Assembly (NCBI GenBank): GCA_001936135.1
Contig: CP012820.1
Coordinates: 434,001 to 498,000, forward strand
Direction of reading: 5' to 3'
Length of the DNA stretch: 64,000 nt
Source of the DNA: Saccharomycopsis fibuligera x Saccharomycopsis cf. fibuligera
Taxonomy: Eukaryota; Ascomycota; Saccharomycetes; Ascoideales; Saccharomycopsidaceae
Part shown: piece after piece, positions 21,540 through 32,787 of the stretch
How the letters are laid out: every line of letters starts with the position of its first letter
Position numbering within the stretch: position 1 is the first letter of the stretch
Translations under genes and position numbers: made by a program
The notes under the pieces: generated by a model
The model's database searches: none
Told to the model about the DNA's origin: nothing
Seen by the model: only the letters and a program-made list of their open reading frames with translations

Positions 21540-24224
21540 CTAGATGATAATGAAATTCATCAACTCAGTCATATTATCGTTAGAATCAATTGATTCCATC
21601 AACCTTCCATATTGTTTCTCAATATCAAAACGTAGGCTAGCAAATATTTTTACATAATCTTGATTTGCATCATTAACAGAAGCAGAACGTTTCCCTTCTG
21701 CGTTCGAAGTGTTAGTAACGCTGCTTCCAGTTGAGAAAGTTTCACCAGAAGCAAGTGGCGACCCTGGTAATGAAACAGGATTCGTTAATGGCAAAGAAAG
21801 CATTTTGTTCAATTTCCTTTTCTTGCTAGGAGGCTTATCAGTCAGGTCATCTGTAAATCTTGATTTCTCCTTCAGCTTCTCTGAAGTAACCGGCTTTTCA
21901 GCAGTTTCAAACAATTCGTCAATATTGTCAAGAGTCATCAAAAAATTTGAATATCTGGCGAAACTCCCGTGAATCAAATCCTGGAACCTTTTTTTTATTT
22001 CATAAATAACAAACCAGCTGGTACTCAAAAACGATTCCCCAAAGTCATTGTTTAAAATACCCCTATTGTAACTGTTATAATAAGAATTGTATGGATAAGC
22101 TTGTCGGCTACTGTTACTATTACCAGTGTCATAATAATTAGCATGATAGTTATTATGCACATGGGTATGATGGTGATGACGATTATGATGGTGGTGATGG
22201 TGGTGATGGTGGTGACAATGACGTGAAGAATGACGTTGCAACTGTCTTTGGCTTGGCGCACGCGATGGAAACAATCTATTAAAATGGACCTCATTGTCAT
22301 TATTACTGGTTCCGCTGTTGCCAAATTGTAATCTTTCACTTCTACTTCCATTAACTGATCTTTTTGTAGAACTGCTAGAGAACTGGTCTGCTTGCGGAAC
22401 CCTGGCCTCTGTTTGTGCGAATGGGGAGATTATCGACGCAGGTATAGGCGGTGGAGGAGCAAAAGTCGGGGCATGGCCCATAGTAGTAGGAACATGAATT
22501 CTGGCAGGGGAAGGGAAAAGAGGAATCAATGAATAAATGTATGCGAAAGAGTCATTAAAAATCTTCATGGACTTGATTGTTAAAGATGGTAGCTTCTTTA
22601 AACAATCATATTTATCAGTTGTCAATATTTTTGAATCGGCTTCTTTGAAATGTTCTTCAACTTCCTCACTGACGGACCGAAGTTTAGAAACATTACTTTT
22701 GATTTTGTTTTGAATAAGCCTAATGAGGGTTTCAAATTTACTGCTTGAGTTGAATCCAGATTTGTTCTTAACTGGTAATAAATTGATTTGAAAAACTTTC
22801 GAATCTTTATTTTCTTCAACAAATTTAACAATAAGTTTCAAATATCGCAAATGATAGTTGATGATCAAATAGTTCAAGGTTTCGTACATTGGCTGCTGCT
22901 CGTACAAATAGTCAACCAAATTTGATTTTAATTTATTTTGATGTTTAAGAAGGTTGTTGGCGTACTGTATACCTTCATTTTTGGCTAACTCATTAAAATA
23001 TGCGTCAACTTTGGCCGTGTACGATGATTTTTTATTATGAACTTGCGCTTTGTAACCTTCAATTCTCTGCACGCAAATATTAAACCGCGCAGTTTTAGAA
23101 TCAAAGTCATTAATCATATGCTTGAGCAAGTTGGCGCCGCTATCGCTATTGTCTTCTTTCTCATTGTTTTTATCTTTGATCTTATTTTTATCGATAGTGC
23201 TAGCTATATTTTTGTCGACTCTGTCATTGGCTAATGGCCAAATCCTAGCCACAGACAAGCCGCGGCTATCAGTACTGTGAGGTTCAGCCGATTTTTGCTT
23301 TGATAAGGTGATGATTGAAGAACAGTACTCAAAGTAAAGAACCACATTAAACAATGTTTGGTATACTTCTCTGAAGTTTAATACTTTCCAAATCTCGTGA
23401 TTAGAGGATATCGAATCCCTTATATACAAGAAATACTCCAAAATTTCAAATTTAAACAACTTGAAAGCTAAAAAGATTGCAAATTCGATTGTATTATGGT
23501 GCTGGGCGCTTAAGCTTTTCTTCTTTGAGCTTTTCATGCTGCTTTCTAGCTTCTTAATTTTCTTTTTGTATAAACGGAAAATATCCTGTGCTTTCTTCAA
23601 ATCTTTGACAGTTTTTGCAAAGTTAACAGTTAGTGCATGTTCTGAATCAGTATGCTCATTTTTAAGAAATCTTGGGTTATCGATTTCGACTTCACCAGAA
23701 AGTTTATCATATAAGTTGTAGTTGATACTAAAATACAGCGCAAGAAATGGATTCTTGATGGGCACAAAAGCTTCTGACTTGAAATAGTCAAGTACTGAGT
23801 CACCGCCTTTTTGTGCAAAACTATCAAGGTTACTTTGTTCGTATTGGGGCAAATCAGACACAACGAAGCGCTTGATGATGTTGTCAAACTCCTTATCGCG
23901 GTTGGCGCTATCGCTGAAATACTGCTTCCTGTTGACGAGATACTTTTGCAACTCTTCAGTGAAGGCGCTGATGGAGGCGATGCCAGCCTCGATGTTAGAG
24001 AATACTGAAGAGAGAATTGCGTTCAAATCAGACGAGCTGGGAATAGCAGGCTGGGTGTCGGACGAAATGCTGGGCGTCGCGGATGCCGCTGAAGAAGCGA
24101 ATGAGGAGTCCAAGCCAGCAGCGGATGCTGCTGGAGCTGCCGGATGGGAAGCAGAAGATGAAGAGTTCGAAGACGATGAGGAGGATGCCAGCGGCACACC
24201 GATGGCTTCTATTTTCTGCTCCAT
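21540..24224 (-). CDS. Large helical protein of unknown function with a His-rich linker
   Basis: 894 residues; I do not recognise the family. The N-terminal about 65 residues are Ser/Ala-rich and probably disordered. Two long, strongly helical Lys/Leu/Glu-rich segments follow (about 75-300 and 355-560), with heptad-like spacing that resembles BAR or other membrane-curvature coiled-coil proteins; that comparison is by eye only. A Pro-rich stretch (about 575-600) leads to a basic Ser/Arg region and a run of histidines around residues 661-690 (HHHHHHHHHH, then HHHH), then Asn/Tyr-rich sequence. A final helical part (about 735-894) contains a possible nuclear-localisation patch KPPSKKRKLNK. No signal peptide or membrane segment is seen. 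ATG 24224 is the first in the frame. The His cluster may bind metal. Confidence 0.8.
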   Translation of the reverse strand: MEQKIEAIGVPLASSSSSSNSSSSASHPAAPAASAAGLDSSFASSAASATPSISSDTQPAIPSSSDLNAILSSVFSNIEAGIASISAFTEELQKYLVNRKQYFSDSANRDKEFDNIIKRFVVSDLPQYEQSNLDSFAQKGGDSVLDYFKSEAFVPIKNPFLALYFSINYNLYDKLSGEVEIDNPRFLKNEHTDSEHALTVNFAKTVKDLKKAQDIFRLYKKKIKKLESSMKSSKKKSLSAQHHNTIEFAIFLAFKLFKFEILEYFLYIRDSISSNHEIWKVLNFREVYQTLFNVVLYFEYCSSIITLSKQKSAEPHSTDSRGLSVARIWPLANDRVDKNIASTIDKNKIKDKNNEKEDNSDSGANLLKHMINDFDSKTARFNICVQRIEGYKAQVHNKKSSYTAKVDAYFNELAKNEGIQYANNLLKHQNKLKSNLVDYLYEQQPMYETLNYLIINYHLRYLKLIVKFVEENKDSKVFQINLLPVKNKSGFNSSSKFETLIRLIQNKIKSNVSKLRSVSEEVEEHFKEADSKILTTDKYDCLKKLPSLTIKSMKIFNDSFAYIYSLIPLFPSPARIHVPTTMGHAPTFAPPPPIPASIISPFAQTEARVPQADQFSSSSTKRSVNGSRSERLQFGNSGTSNNDNEVHFNRLFPSRAPSQRQLQRHSSRHCHHHHHHHHHHNRHHHHTHVHNNYHANYYDTGNSNSSRQAYPYNSYYNSYNRGILNNDFGESFLSTSWFVIYEIKKRFQDLIHGSFARYSNFLMTLDNIDELFETAEKPVTSEKLKEKSRFTDDLTDKPPSKKRKLNKMLSLPLTNPVSLPGSPLASGETFSTGSSVTNTSNAEGKRSASVNDANQDYVKIFASLRFDIEKQYGRLMESIDSNDNMTELMNFIII

Positions 24225-25222
24225 TATGACTTGGTTTGGGTTGCTGCGAAATGAAATGAAATGAAATGAAATTATATTATATTAAGAAAAACAAAGGTGA
24301 TCCATGAACAGGTAAAGACAAGAGAAAGAAAGGAGGGCGATAGGAGATGCTGAAATGGGAAAGCTGGATTTGTGAAGGCACAGCAGAGCTATTATGTCCG
24401 GATGTAAGCTGTTTGCTGGTGGAAAGAATAAACACTAGAAATGCAAAAGAAAAAAATGACAAGACAAGACAAGACAAGACAAGACAGCTGAAAGGAAAAG
24501 AAATGAGGTTGCAGTTAGCTGATAAAAAAAGGAAAAGAGGAAAAAACAAGTAAAAATAAGTAGGACTCAGATGGAGTGGAGTGAACAGAGCCTAAAATTA
24601 GCAAAGAAAGCAGGAAAAAGAAAAAAAAAGAAAGAAAAATAAGGAAGAGCGAGACAAAGCTTGCGGATCTCTGTGCCAGCGAACGGGATTTGCTAATAGA
24701 GTGGGATGGGCGCCAGGGTGGCTACCGGTTCAGAACGCTGGAATAACAGCGGCGGCAACCAGTTTCGAAGCGCTAAATGGCCATAGTATTATAGTATGCT
24801 AAAATACCACTCATGACGGCTCTAAAGCCCTTTGTTTGCATAAGCGCCAACAACACCAACACCAACATACCATCACAATGCAGCGCGCTGTCTCAAGTTA
24901 TTGTTTATATTTCATGTGCCATCGTTGGCGTTAATGTCCTGCAAGAAGCAGCGGTTCCACAACTTCAGGCGGCGGCTGTTAGCAGCCAACTGTAATTAAG
25001 GGCACTCACTTGCTTTGCTCAGCCAGCGGCTTTATTTTAGCTGGCTGTATAGTTGGAAGCGGAAGAAATGGGTGCCGCGGAAAGCGAACCGCTGTCAAAT
25101 ACACCAGTGTGCCCACACTGTCAACCAAAGTGTCAACCAAAGCGTCAACCAAAGTGTCAATCAAATTTTGTCTCGATACATAATCTTACAGTATATATCT
25201 ATAAATCAGTCGAACACGGAGC
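24225..25222. other. Upstream DNA of the 894-residue protein gene
   Basis: Purine-rich on the plus strand. Simple repeats are GAAAT (about 24247-24270) and AAGAC (about 24459-24485), and a 12-bp TGTCAACCAAAG repeat lies at about 25119-25165, just beyond the 3' end of the CinA-domain gene. No gene is seen. Confidence 0.6.
25119..25165. repeat. 12-bp TGTCAACCAAAG tandem repeat
   Basis: About four copies with single-base variants, lying 60 bp past the stop codon of the CinA-domain gene, in its 3' flank. Confidence 0.85.
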
Positions 25223-26326
25223 CTACAACGAGGGTTCCAGCAACTTCGCTTCGCTGGCAGCATCAATCTCCTCGCCGTTGAACGCCGTCACCGCTTTCTC
25301 CACGATATCGCGGGCCTGCTGGCGATGCTGCGGGCGTGTAATGATACTCACAGTGTTGACACGGTGTGCCATGTGCGGGTAGCTGCCTATCTTGACGGCT
25401 CCCGCGCCTAGCCGCTCGTCGCTCTGCCGCTGCCACTCTCCCAAGAGCGGCGCCATCTCGCTTTCACCCACTGCGGTTTTCACATAGTAGCGTAAGTAGG
25501 CACAAGTGTCTCCGTTGTTCTGGTGGTTAGTTCTTGGGATAAGATGCGGCAAGAGACCAGCAAGCAACAGCTCAAATAATTCCGGGATTCCTGGGAACAC
25601 AAACACCTTGTGGTCGATTGCCACCACCGGCACCCATAACTTTGCGTCAACGTAGTACGATGCCGCTCTCGATCCGACAGGCAACGTTGCCATTCTGAGC
25701 TCTGCGTTGCGTTGAGCGGGAGTGAGGGTGCGAGGCGGCAAGTTTCGCTCGCGGCGCTTCTTAGCGTTCAACTGGGTCATACGCTCCACCAAGTATTGAT
25801 CCTGTTGAAGCTCCATGTTGAATGCTTTGGCGATCGACGGGTACGTGATGTCATCGTGAGTCGATCCAATGCCGCCGGTGGTCACTACCAAGTCATACTT
25901 GCCATGAAGTGCCCGTACCTCTGCAATGATATCTTCTTCTGTATCACCAACCACAACAATCTTTTTTAGATCAAGCCCTAGCGAAAAACACGTCTTGGCG
26001 AAATGAGTCGAGTTTGTGTCTTTGATTTTTCCGTTCAAGATCTCATCGCCAATGATCTGGCCCAGTGAGTTAGTAAGTTGGAAAGTAATGTAGTTTAGCC
26101 TTTTTGCAATCGGTATTTGTCCTCAGTCACGTACAAGAATAGCCGCGGTTTGAATAGCTGGTAATGTTCCGGCGGCAGCAACCTCAGTCACGAAGTCAAG
26201 ACTGTTCTTACACATTGGTAATTTTGGATTCTGTAGTACGAAAGAATGATAATCTATTGCTGGCTTGCCAGAGAGCAAAGGCGTCGTTTTTAGAGACCGC
26301 GGAGAAAAACAGATGCTGTCTGTCAT
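25223..26326 (-). CDS. CinA/MPTb-domain protein (FAD/molybdopterin-binding fold), two exons
   Basis: Exon 1 is 26326-26135 (64 codons) and exon 2 is 26056-25223; the 78-nt intron has donor GTACGT, TACTAAC branch (26069-26075, minus) and CAG acceptor. The joined 341-residue protein reads TAAILIIGDEILNGKIKDTNS across the splice, the signature start of the MoCF_biosynth/CinA N-terminal domain, with TTGGIGSTHDDIT at about 123-135 (family consensus GGxGPTxDD). Homologues include the N-terminal domain of FAD synthase FLAD1, linked to FAD or nucleotide-sugar pyrophosphatase activity; the substrate here is unknown. Exon 2 alone seems to start at residue MNGK, but that codon is TTG. ATG 26326 gives a 55-residue extension that could be mitochondrial targeting; ATG 26215 (residue 38) is the alternative start. 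Confidence 0.82.
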
Positions 26327-26776
26327 TCGAGAGCTCGTGACCAGATTTTGAATATGCGATGAGATGCAATGCGATGAGGTGAGGTGAGCTCGTCGATGAA
26401 GAGACAACAGACAAAATTGAAAATCATCTATTGGGCCAATGGCGTCCGAAATCAGACTAACGTTTGTTCATCAGCGTTGGTGCACCTGCAGTTTGATTTA
26501 GTCGAAAAGATAATCTCAGCTGGACTATTACATATACTTCTTGAGAAACATCATCTGAATCAAAATGCGTTTGCACTTGCACTTGCACTTTGCATCCACT
26601 TCCATCACAGAAAAAAGGTATTAATGGGCATTAAGCATTTAAAGTTAGAATCTATATCTGGCGAAACAAACTTTCTCAGACAAAAACAGAACCGAAAACG
26701 GGAAAAGTGACGATCACAACCGTCAATTATCAATACTGTTTGAAGTAGCGTATATAATATTAAACACTTTCCAAAA
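26327..26776. other. Spacer between the CinA-domain gene and LTP1
   Basis: 450 bp between two minus-strand genes. One plus-strand frame spans 26384-26710 but has no recognisable features. No regulatory element is obvious. Confidence 0.5.
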
Positions 26777-27648
26777 TCAATTAGTGATTATTTCTCTTTC
26801 AATGAACTCATCAATAAAACTGTCAAGTTGCTTGTAACAATACTCGAAATTCTTTATGTTTCCGTACCATGGATCTAAAAACTGGTAGTTAGTAAGGCGA
26901 GAAAAATTTTTTTTAGTCTTCTTCAATTCTGTAACTGCAGTTACTTGAAAGCAATATACGTACCCTCAACAATGTAATCAAGATTCGACCCGTTGGGCTT
27001 CCAATCGCCCATAAGTGCCACCTTAGCCTTGGAGTCCTTTGGCTTGGAATATTTCAAATCGGCTAAATGTCCGCCGTCCATGCCTATCAAGTAGTCAAAC
27101 TCGTAGTAATGTGATCTTTCGATCTGGGTAGCGATGTGGTTAATTGGGATTTTATTGGCTTTGCAGACTTTGATGGTACGTGAATCAGGACTGTGGAAGA
27201 GACTAGTTAGTAACTTTTCGAAAATTTCACCATTTAACGGCATTACAGCATTGACTTACTGTTGCGGAAATAATTTATGGGTAATGATTCCTACTCAACA
27301 TGAACATTGATACTTACCGACTACCGACTTCCCAGCTAGTCACTGCAAACGAATCTATTTTGTCAACATGAGAAGACAAGCCTTTCTGTTTGATCTTATG
27401 AGCAAAAATTGCTAGAACATGGCGTTAGTACCCGGTTCAAAAATCACTAGTTAAGAAAAGATCATAAAATATGTGTCAGGCCAACTGTGAGCCAAAAATT
27501 CCATCCAAGAAAGCGATGTTCCCAAAATTAGTCCTTGGTTAAATCATTACCATAAGCCCAACATCATAATCATACCTTCAGCCATAGGAGAGCGGCAAAT
27601 GTTACCGGTGCAGATGAACGCAACTGATACTTTGTTTTCAGGAGCCAT
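26777..27648 (-). CDS. LTP1: Low-molecular-weight protein tyrosine phosphatase, four exons
   Basis: Exons are 27648-27576, 27411-27318, 27190-26964 and 26874-26777, joined to a 163-residue protein (S. cerevisiae Ltp1 is 161). Introns of 164, 127 and 89 nt have donors GTATGA, GTAAGT and GTACGT; each has a perfect TACTAAC (minus strand, at 27424-27430, 27206-27212 and 26888-26894). Exon 1 encodes the catalytic P-loop CTGNICRS (Cys13, Arg19) and ends within PMAEA. Exon 4 supplies the general acid in DPWYG (Asp132). All junction phases agree (1, 2, 1). The longest single reading frame covers only exon 3 plus intron sequence and lacks both catalytic parts. The enzyme hydrolyses phosphotyrosine and small aryl phosphates in the cytosol. 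It is divergent from VRG4, sharing a 759-bp spacer. Confidence 0.93.
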
Positions 27649-28407
27649 GATCTATATATTTGTATGCAAAAAAATCAATAGGATTTGCTAGTTGGTTTGT
27701 AATATTCCTCCGCAAAATATTTTTTACAGATCAGATCAAGCACTAATCCCAAAACATCAGTCTAATTCTACCGGAGAAAAAGAAACTAAAGCAGCCAAAA
27801 AGGGAATCCAAAGACAGAAGAATAAAGAAAGGCTTTTGTCACATGAATATCACAGGAAACGCGCTCCGAAGAACATAGAAGCGATTACAAGCAAGGTAAA
27901 GTCACCCCTGCAGATTGTAACAGCTATATACCTATATGAGCGTAAATATGCATCAAATGATCGTTGGTGATCATGTGATTAATATTCTTTTCTGATTTCT
28001 CTGAATTTTTTTTTTTTTTTTTTTTTTTTCAACACGTAGAGCGATTCCTTGATAATATCCACTGCGATTTCATCTTCCTTTTCTTTCAAGTTTTCCTTCA
28101 AATCTGTAATTTCTTCAGTAGCCAAAAAAAACTATTGAAAGTCTGATTTCATTCACTTCTTTTTTACATTCCTGATTTTTTCCCCTCCAGTCACCGATTG
28201 AGTCTTCTCAAAAAACTTTTCTTGTTTCTTTATCATCTTTATTTGTTGTCAGTTAGCAATTAAAAATATCATAATAAGGAACAGCACATCGTCGGGTCTG
28301 GTACATTTCTTCCTTCTACACCTTTCACTACTTCTTTCAACAAATACAACTTCATTTCAGTTCTTTTTTCGAACAAAGAACATTTCTAGTAATTCGGCAA
28401 AACCAAA
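27649..28407. promoter_or_regulatory. Divergent promoter region of LTP1 and VRG4
   Basis: 759 bp between opposed start codons. The VRG4 side is T/C-rich, with a T23-type run at about 28008-28029 and pyrimidine tracts to the ATG, typical of a strongly expressed yeast gene. No sequence-specific site is named with confidence. Confidence 0.55.
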
Positions 28408-29415
28408 ATGGCAATCTTAGCATCTTCTATTGTCAATAATGGCCCGGTGTCTATTTTGGCATACTGTTTATCTTCCATTTTGATGACATGTACCAACAAG
28501 TACGTTGTCTCTGGTAACCCAGACTTCAACTTAAACTTCTTGTTGTTGTTCGTGCAATCATCCGTTTGTATCGTCACGTTGTACGTTTTGAAAGCTTTGG
28601 GAATTGCCAACTTCAGAAGCGTTAATAAAGATGAAGCTAAATACTGGTCTCCTATTGCCTTTTTGTTGGTGCTTATGATTTACACTGGTTCTAAAGCTTT
28701 ACAATACTTGCCAATTCCAATTTACACTATTTTCAAGAACTTGACTATCATTTTGATTGCTTATGGTGAAGTCTTATGGTTTGGTGGTAGAGTCACCTCT
28801 ATGACTTTATCCTCCTTCTTTTTGATGGTTTTGTCTTCTGTCATTGCTGCTGTTGGTGACGACAAGAAATCCGCTGGAGATGGTGAAGGCCTTACTTTCT
28901 TTGGTTTGAACATTGGTTACTTGTGGATGTTTTTGAATTGTTTTGCTTCTTCTTCTTTTGTCTTGTACATGAGAGTCAGAATTAAGAAGACTGCTTTCAA
29001 GGATTTTGACACCATGTTTTACAACAATTTGTTGTCTCTTCCAATATTACTTATCTCCACATTTTTGCTTGAAGACTGGTCTCCAGCAAACATTTCTAGA
29101 AACTTCCCACCAGAAACTGCTGGTTTAGTTTTCTTTTTGATGGTTTTCTCTGGTGCTTCTGCTGTTGGTATTTCTTATTGTTCTGGTTGGTGTATCAGAG
29201 TCACTTCTTCTACCACTTACTCTATGGTTGGTGCTTTGAACAAATTACCAATCGCTTTGTCTGGTTTGATTTTCTTTGATGCTTCAGTTAACTTTTTGTC
29301 GGTTACTTCAATTTTCCTTGGGTTCTGTGCTGGTTTGGTTTACGCTGTTGCTAAGAAGAAGCAAAAGGAAGAGGAAAGTCAAAGCAGCGCTTTGCCAACT
29401 TCTAACAAAAACTAA
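28408..29415 (+). CDS. VRG4: Golgi GDP-mannose transporter
   Basis: 335 residues (S. cerevisiae Vrg4 is 337). A nucleotide-sugar transporter of the DMT superfamily with about ten hydrophobic segments. It exchanges cytosolic GDP-mannose for lumenal GMP and feeds all Golgi mannosyltransferases, including the MNN1-type enzyme in this window. The GDP-mannose recognition motif GALNK is at 275-279. The other family motif lies in the stretch [19 protein letters not shown] around residues 105-125. The C-terminus is Lys/Glu/Gln-rich and cytosolic. Codon use is strongly biased (TTG, GGT, TCT, AAG), as in highly expressed yeast genes. ATG 28408 follows CAAAA, a good yeast start context. It is likely essential, as in other yeasts. 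Confidence 0.97.
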   Translation: MAILASSIVNNGPVSILAYCLSSILMTCTNKYVVSGNPDFNLNFLLLFVQSSVCIVTLYVLKALGIANFRSVNKDEAKYWSPIAFLLVLMIYTGSKALQYLPIPIYTIFKNLTIILIAYGEVLWFGGRVTSMTLSSFFLMVLSSVIAAVGDDKKSAGDGEGLTFFGLNIGYLWMFLNCFASSSFVLYMRVRIKKTAFKDFDTMFYNNLLSLPILLISTFLLEDWSPANISRNFPPETAGLVFFLMVFSGASAVGISYCSGWCIRVTSSTTYSMVGALNKLPIALSGLIFFDASVNFLSVTSIFLGFCAGLVYAVAKKKQKEEESQSSALPTSNKN

Positions 29416-29480
29416 TAAATAAGTTATAAACTACATTAGTCCAATACGGTATTAGATTGAAAAAAAATGAAATAAATATA

Positions 29481-29516
<36 letters not shown>

Positions 29517-30975
29517 GAAAAATTTTCAAAAAACAGAGTTCTACTGGTGTTTTATTCATTAAGTATTGAGGAAATGGCGGTGAATTAGAAGACTAACAAA
29601 ATTCAACTAAGAGTTAGAAAATTGTTAATCTTTTTGTTTGTCTTTGTATGAGAGATTTAAGAGCGCTCAAACAGTTCCAATTTTCAATTTTTTTACCTAC
29701 TGAATATGTATCTGTTTTTGTTCGCGTTTCATTTACAGTTGTATTTCAACTCTATTTGTTATCCTTTCTGGAAGCATCTGCCGTTTTCGGTTCTTGCTTT
29801 TGTTTTCCCTTGTCTTATTACTTTATTATTATATCATATATCATATATTGACATTATCAATATTATTAAATTTTATTGTTCAAGAAATATGATATGGACT
29901 TTTCCAATACTACTTTATATTATTATTACTATTTCATTACTACTATTTTACAATTCTTATCTTAACTACGATGCTACTTTAATTTGTATTTCCTATTTGT
30001 TTTGATTTTATTTGTTGACAATAATAATAAAGCTACTTCTTTATTTTGTAGCCTTCAGTTAAATTTATAAGTTTCTACATGCAACTGCACTAGTAAAAAA
30101 CAGGACCGAAATTTTTAAAACCCCATTCTTTTTTTACTTAAAAGATATTAAACTAAGCCTTGTTTGCGGCTTAGTACCACAGAATATTGATTGCTCAGTT
30201 ATAAATTTACATGTATAAACCGAACATCAATATATAGGGGTAAACCACAGATCACGGCATAAATAGCTATAGCAAGAATGTTTTTCTACAGATCATAACA
30301 GACAGTGTAAGAATGGTCACATCATATTATAATATATTTGTAAAGGTTTGATCGCTCATAGCATGATAACTTATACATCTCTTCAGCCATGGCTAAATAT
30401 AGTAGAACATAAAATACAGCAACAACTCTGGGCATTGAAGGAAACACATGTACTATATAAGATACTGAAGTAAAAAATGAAGATTAAAAATAAATTATTG
30501 GCTGATATTCAAGGCTATAGAGGGCATAGTAAATAACCTTTACTAATTCTTCAAAACTTATTGTTGATAATCAAGACAAATTGAAATTTACGAGCTACCC
30601 TTAAGCAGGTGACAATGTAATATAAAAGCTTCAAAAAACATGTGTATTTGTAATAATAAGTACGATAATATTGAGATCAACAAGATAAACTGAGTAAGAA
30701 TGAAAAAACGGGAAGCATAAGCAAGCAAGAAAGGTAAGAAATACTTTGATTTTATAGAGTCGTATAATAATAATAAAAGGCAAGCATTAACAATCAAAAA
30801 AGAGCAACAAAATAAAGGGTTAGTAAAAGCAGAAACGCATGATAAAAATAAAAAATAAAAAAAAAAAAAAATAAAAAAAGCAACCCAGAATAATAAATGT
30901 ATAACAACATAGAATACAATACGATAAAAAGCACCATAAAACAAAAATAACGCACAGTCGGTGATTCAAATAATT
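29416..30975. other. Convergent spacer between VRG4 and LCB4
   Basis: 1.56 kb, strongly AT-rich. It contains an A32 run (29484-29515) just past VRG4, T-rich sequence to about 30,060, and a clean stem-loop with a 7-bp stem (CTAAGCC 30153-30159, GGCTTAG 30168-30174, 8-nt loop). Reading frames here are short and of low complexity. The stem-loop may aid 3'-end formation; this is inference. Confidence 0.55.
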
Positions 30976-32787
30976 CTAACTCCCGATCTTATTAAGCACA
31001 GTTTCATGAAACGTACCATCCTTAGCAATAACCTTTAACAACAGAGGCACTACTTCCGCCTGGATAGGTTCCAATGGAAAACTTTCACCATCCACACTAA
31101 TATAATTCTTTTTGAATGGGGTTAACCGATACGCTTCAATTTTAGAATACTGCATATTGTTATTAAAAATTTGCTTGCCAGAATCTAAACTTGTCAACAT
31201 CAGCGCAGTGCTGAAAAAATTGGTCCGGCTATTCATTACCACCAAATCCATGGTGCCATCACTTGGTAAGGCTGCTGGGAAAAACTGCACGCCTTTAGAA
31301 ATATATGGCATTTTGCCAGTATAGAAAATTGAAAGAGTATCGGTATTCGCGACGCGTTCCCAATCCAGTGGCACGTCTTGATCCAAAGATGGGATTTTAC
31401 TTTGAAACATATCTTCGCTTATTGGTGCGTTATTACCATTATTAATACCAGTACTTTCAGATGCAGATTTCTTGTAATTTTCATTGAAATAGTTTCTCAC
31501 GTCGTTGATATTCTTTGCCTTATATTTGACACTCAATTCACAAGGGTATTTTGTTGACGATAACACTTTGTAAGCCACTCCTAATTCAAATCTAACTGGC
31601 CCTAATTTTCGAAGCCATTCAGTAGCAATATCAGCATCAGCAATGATCCCATAACATTGACTCAAAAATGAAAGATGTGTTCTAGTATCACTGCCAGTGC
31701 CCTGTTGCACCACCATCAAATCCATGTTTATAGTTGGTGACTTAAGCATCGACAATGTTGCATGACTTGCATCAAGGGTCTTATGACATGATAATGATAA
31801 AGCATTACCAGAACCACATGGAAGCTGAGTCACTGCCACTTTGGCAAAAATCTCACCGCGATCAGGCCTTTGATAGATGCCGTTAATTACTTCAAAAGGA
31901 ATACCATCCCCTGAGCAACAGGCAATTGTATCGTAATTTTGCCCAGCAAAATCAGTTTCTTTGATAATGTCTATTGCATGACGGTAATATTGAGTCTTTG
32001 CCAAATCATACTTGATGTGAGCTGCATCAAGTATTGGCCTAATGCTGGTATTGAAACGGCTAAGGGCAGCGCCTTTGCCGCCGTTAGGGTTGATTAAGAT
32101 AAGAATGCGACGATGGCGGGTAGTTCCTTCGTAGGCTTTGCGAAGAATAATTTCAGCAATATCGTCACTTGAGGAACGTTGTTTTTGGACGTTGCCATCA
32201 TCTTCAACGTCCTTGATGTCATTGTTAGTAGTTTTATTGGTACCGTCACGCTGTAATTGTGACTGGGCAATAGGGACGGCCAAGGGATTGATGAGCAAGC
32301 TAAGTGTACGAGGTACCACCTCATCACCTTGCTTTCTAGCAAACGTAACTGTTACAAGCTCATTTTCCAGCTCTTCTACTTCTTCATCCTCGGGACGGTA
32401 ACTAACATCCTTGTAATAATTCCGTCCTGCCAGAATATTGGCTATTTTGCTTTGAGCAAAAAGAATGCTCTCGAAAGGAATAAATGAAGGCACTTGATCC
32501 ACAGGGAGCTCGTTGATGTCGTTGTCGTTATCAGAACTATCATCCAGGGGGTCGCCAGGGAACCGGTCGTAATGGTGCGGGCCACTATCGTTGTGTTTGG
32601 TCAGAACGTCACAAAGACACAGAGCGCAAAGACAGTTGGCGATAAAGCTTGGTCTGGATGACGACGTGCGGTTGTGGCTGTGATGATTTGGTTGGTCAAT
32701 GCTCTGGGACTCGATCTTGAGACCGTGGTAGGTGAAGGTTGCCTGCACCCTGGGCAGGGAGATGAGAGAGGTCATAGAGAAGGTCAT
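30976..32787 (-). CDS. LCB4: Sphingoid long-chain base kinase
   Basis: 603 residues (S. cerevisiae Lcb4 is 624). It phosphorylates dihydrosphingosine and phytosphingosine with ATP, producing the signalling lipids cleared by the Dpl1 lyase. The diacylglycerol-kinase-type catalytic domain starts at about 226 with RILILINPNGGKGAA. The nucleotide-binding glycine motif is CCSGDG (290-295), where most family members have GGDG. The C-terminal lobe ends with the SVDGESFPLEP strand typical of sphingosine kinases. The N-terminus has a Cys-rich CLCALCLC segment (52-59) that could be palmitoylated for membrane attachment, then a Ser/Asp linker. Four CTG codons fall in the variable N-terminal 140 residues; those I checked in the catalytic core are in other frames. 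ATG 32787 is the first start; Met5 is an alternative. Confidence 0.94.
   Translation of the reverse strand: MTFSMTSLISLPRVQATFTYHGLKIESQSIDQPNHHSHNRTSSSRPSFIANCLCALCLCDVLTKHNDSGPHHYDRFPGDPLDDSSDNDNDINELPVDQVPSFIPFESILFAQSKIANILAGRNYYKDVSYRPEDEEVEELENELVTVTFARKQGDEVVPRTLSLLINPLAVPIAQSQLQRDGTNKTTNNDIKDVEDDGNVQKQRSSSDDIAEIILRKAYEGTTRHRRILILINPNGGKGAALSRFNTSIRPILDAAHIKYDLAKTQYYRHAIDIIKETDFAGQNYDTIACCSGDGIPFEVINGIYQRPDRGEIFAKVAVTQLPCGSGNALSLSCHKTLDASHATLSMLKSPTINMDLMVVQQGTGSDTRTHLSFLSQCYGIIADADIATEWLRKLGPVRFELGVAYKVLSSTKYPCELSVKYKAKNINDVRNYFNENYKKSASESTGINNGNNAPISEDMFQSKIPSLDQDVPLDWERVANTDTLSIFYTGKMPYISKGVQFFPAALPSDGTMDLVVMNSRTNFFSTALMLTSLDSGKQIFNNNMQYSKIEAYRLTPFKKNYISVDGESFPLEPIQAEVVPLLLKVIAKDGTFHETVLNKIGS

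Noticed and set aside
26965-27243. Independent start of LTP1 at MPLNGE
   Set aside because: That ATG lies in intron 2; the protein would lack the catalytic P-loop.
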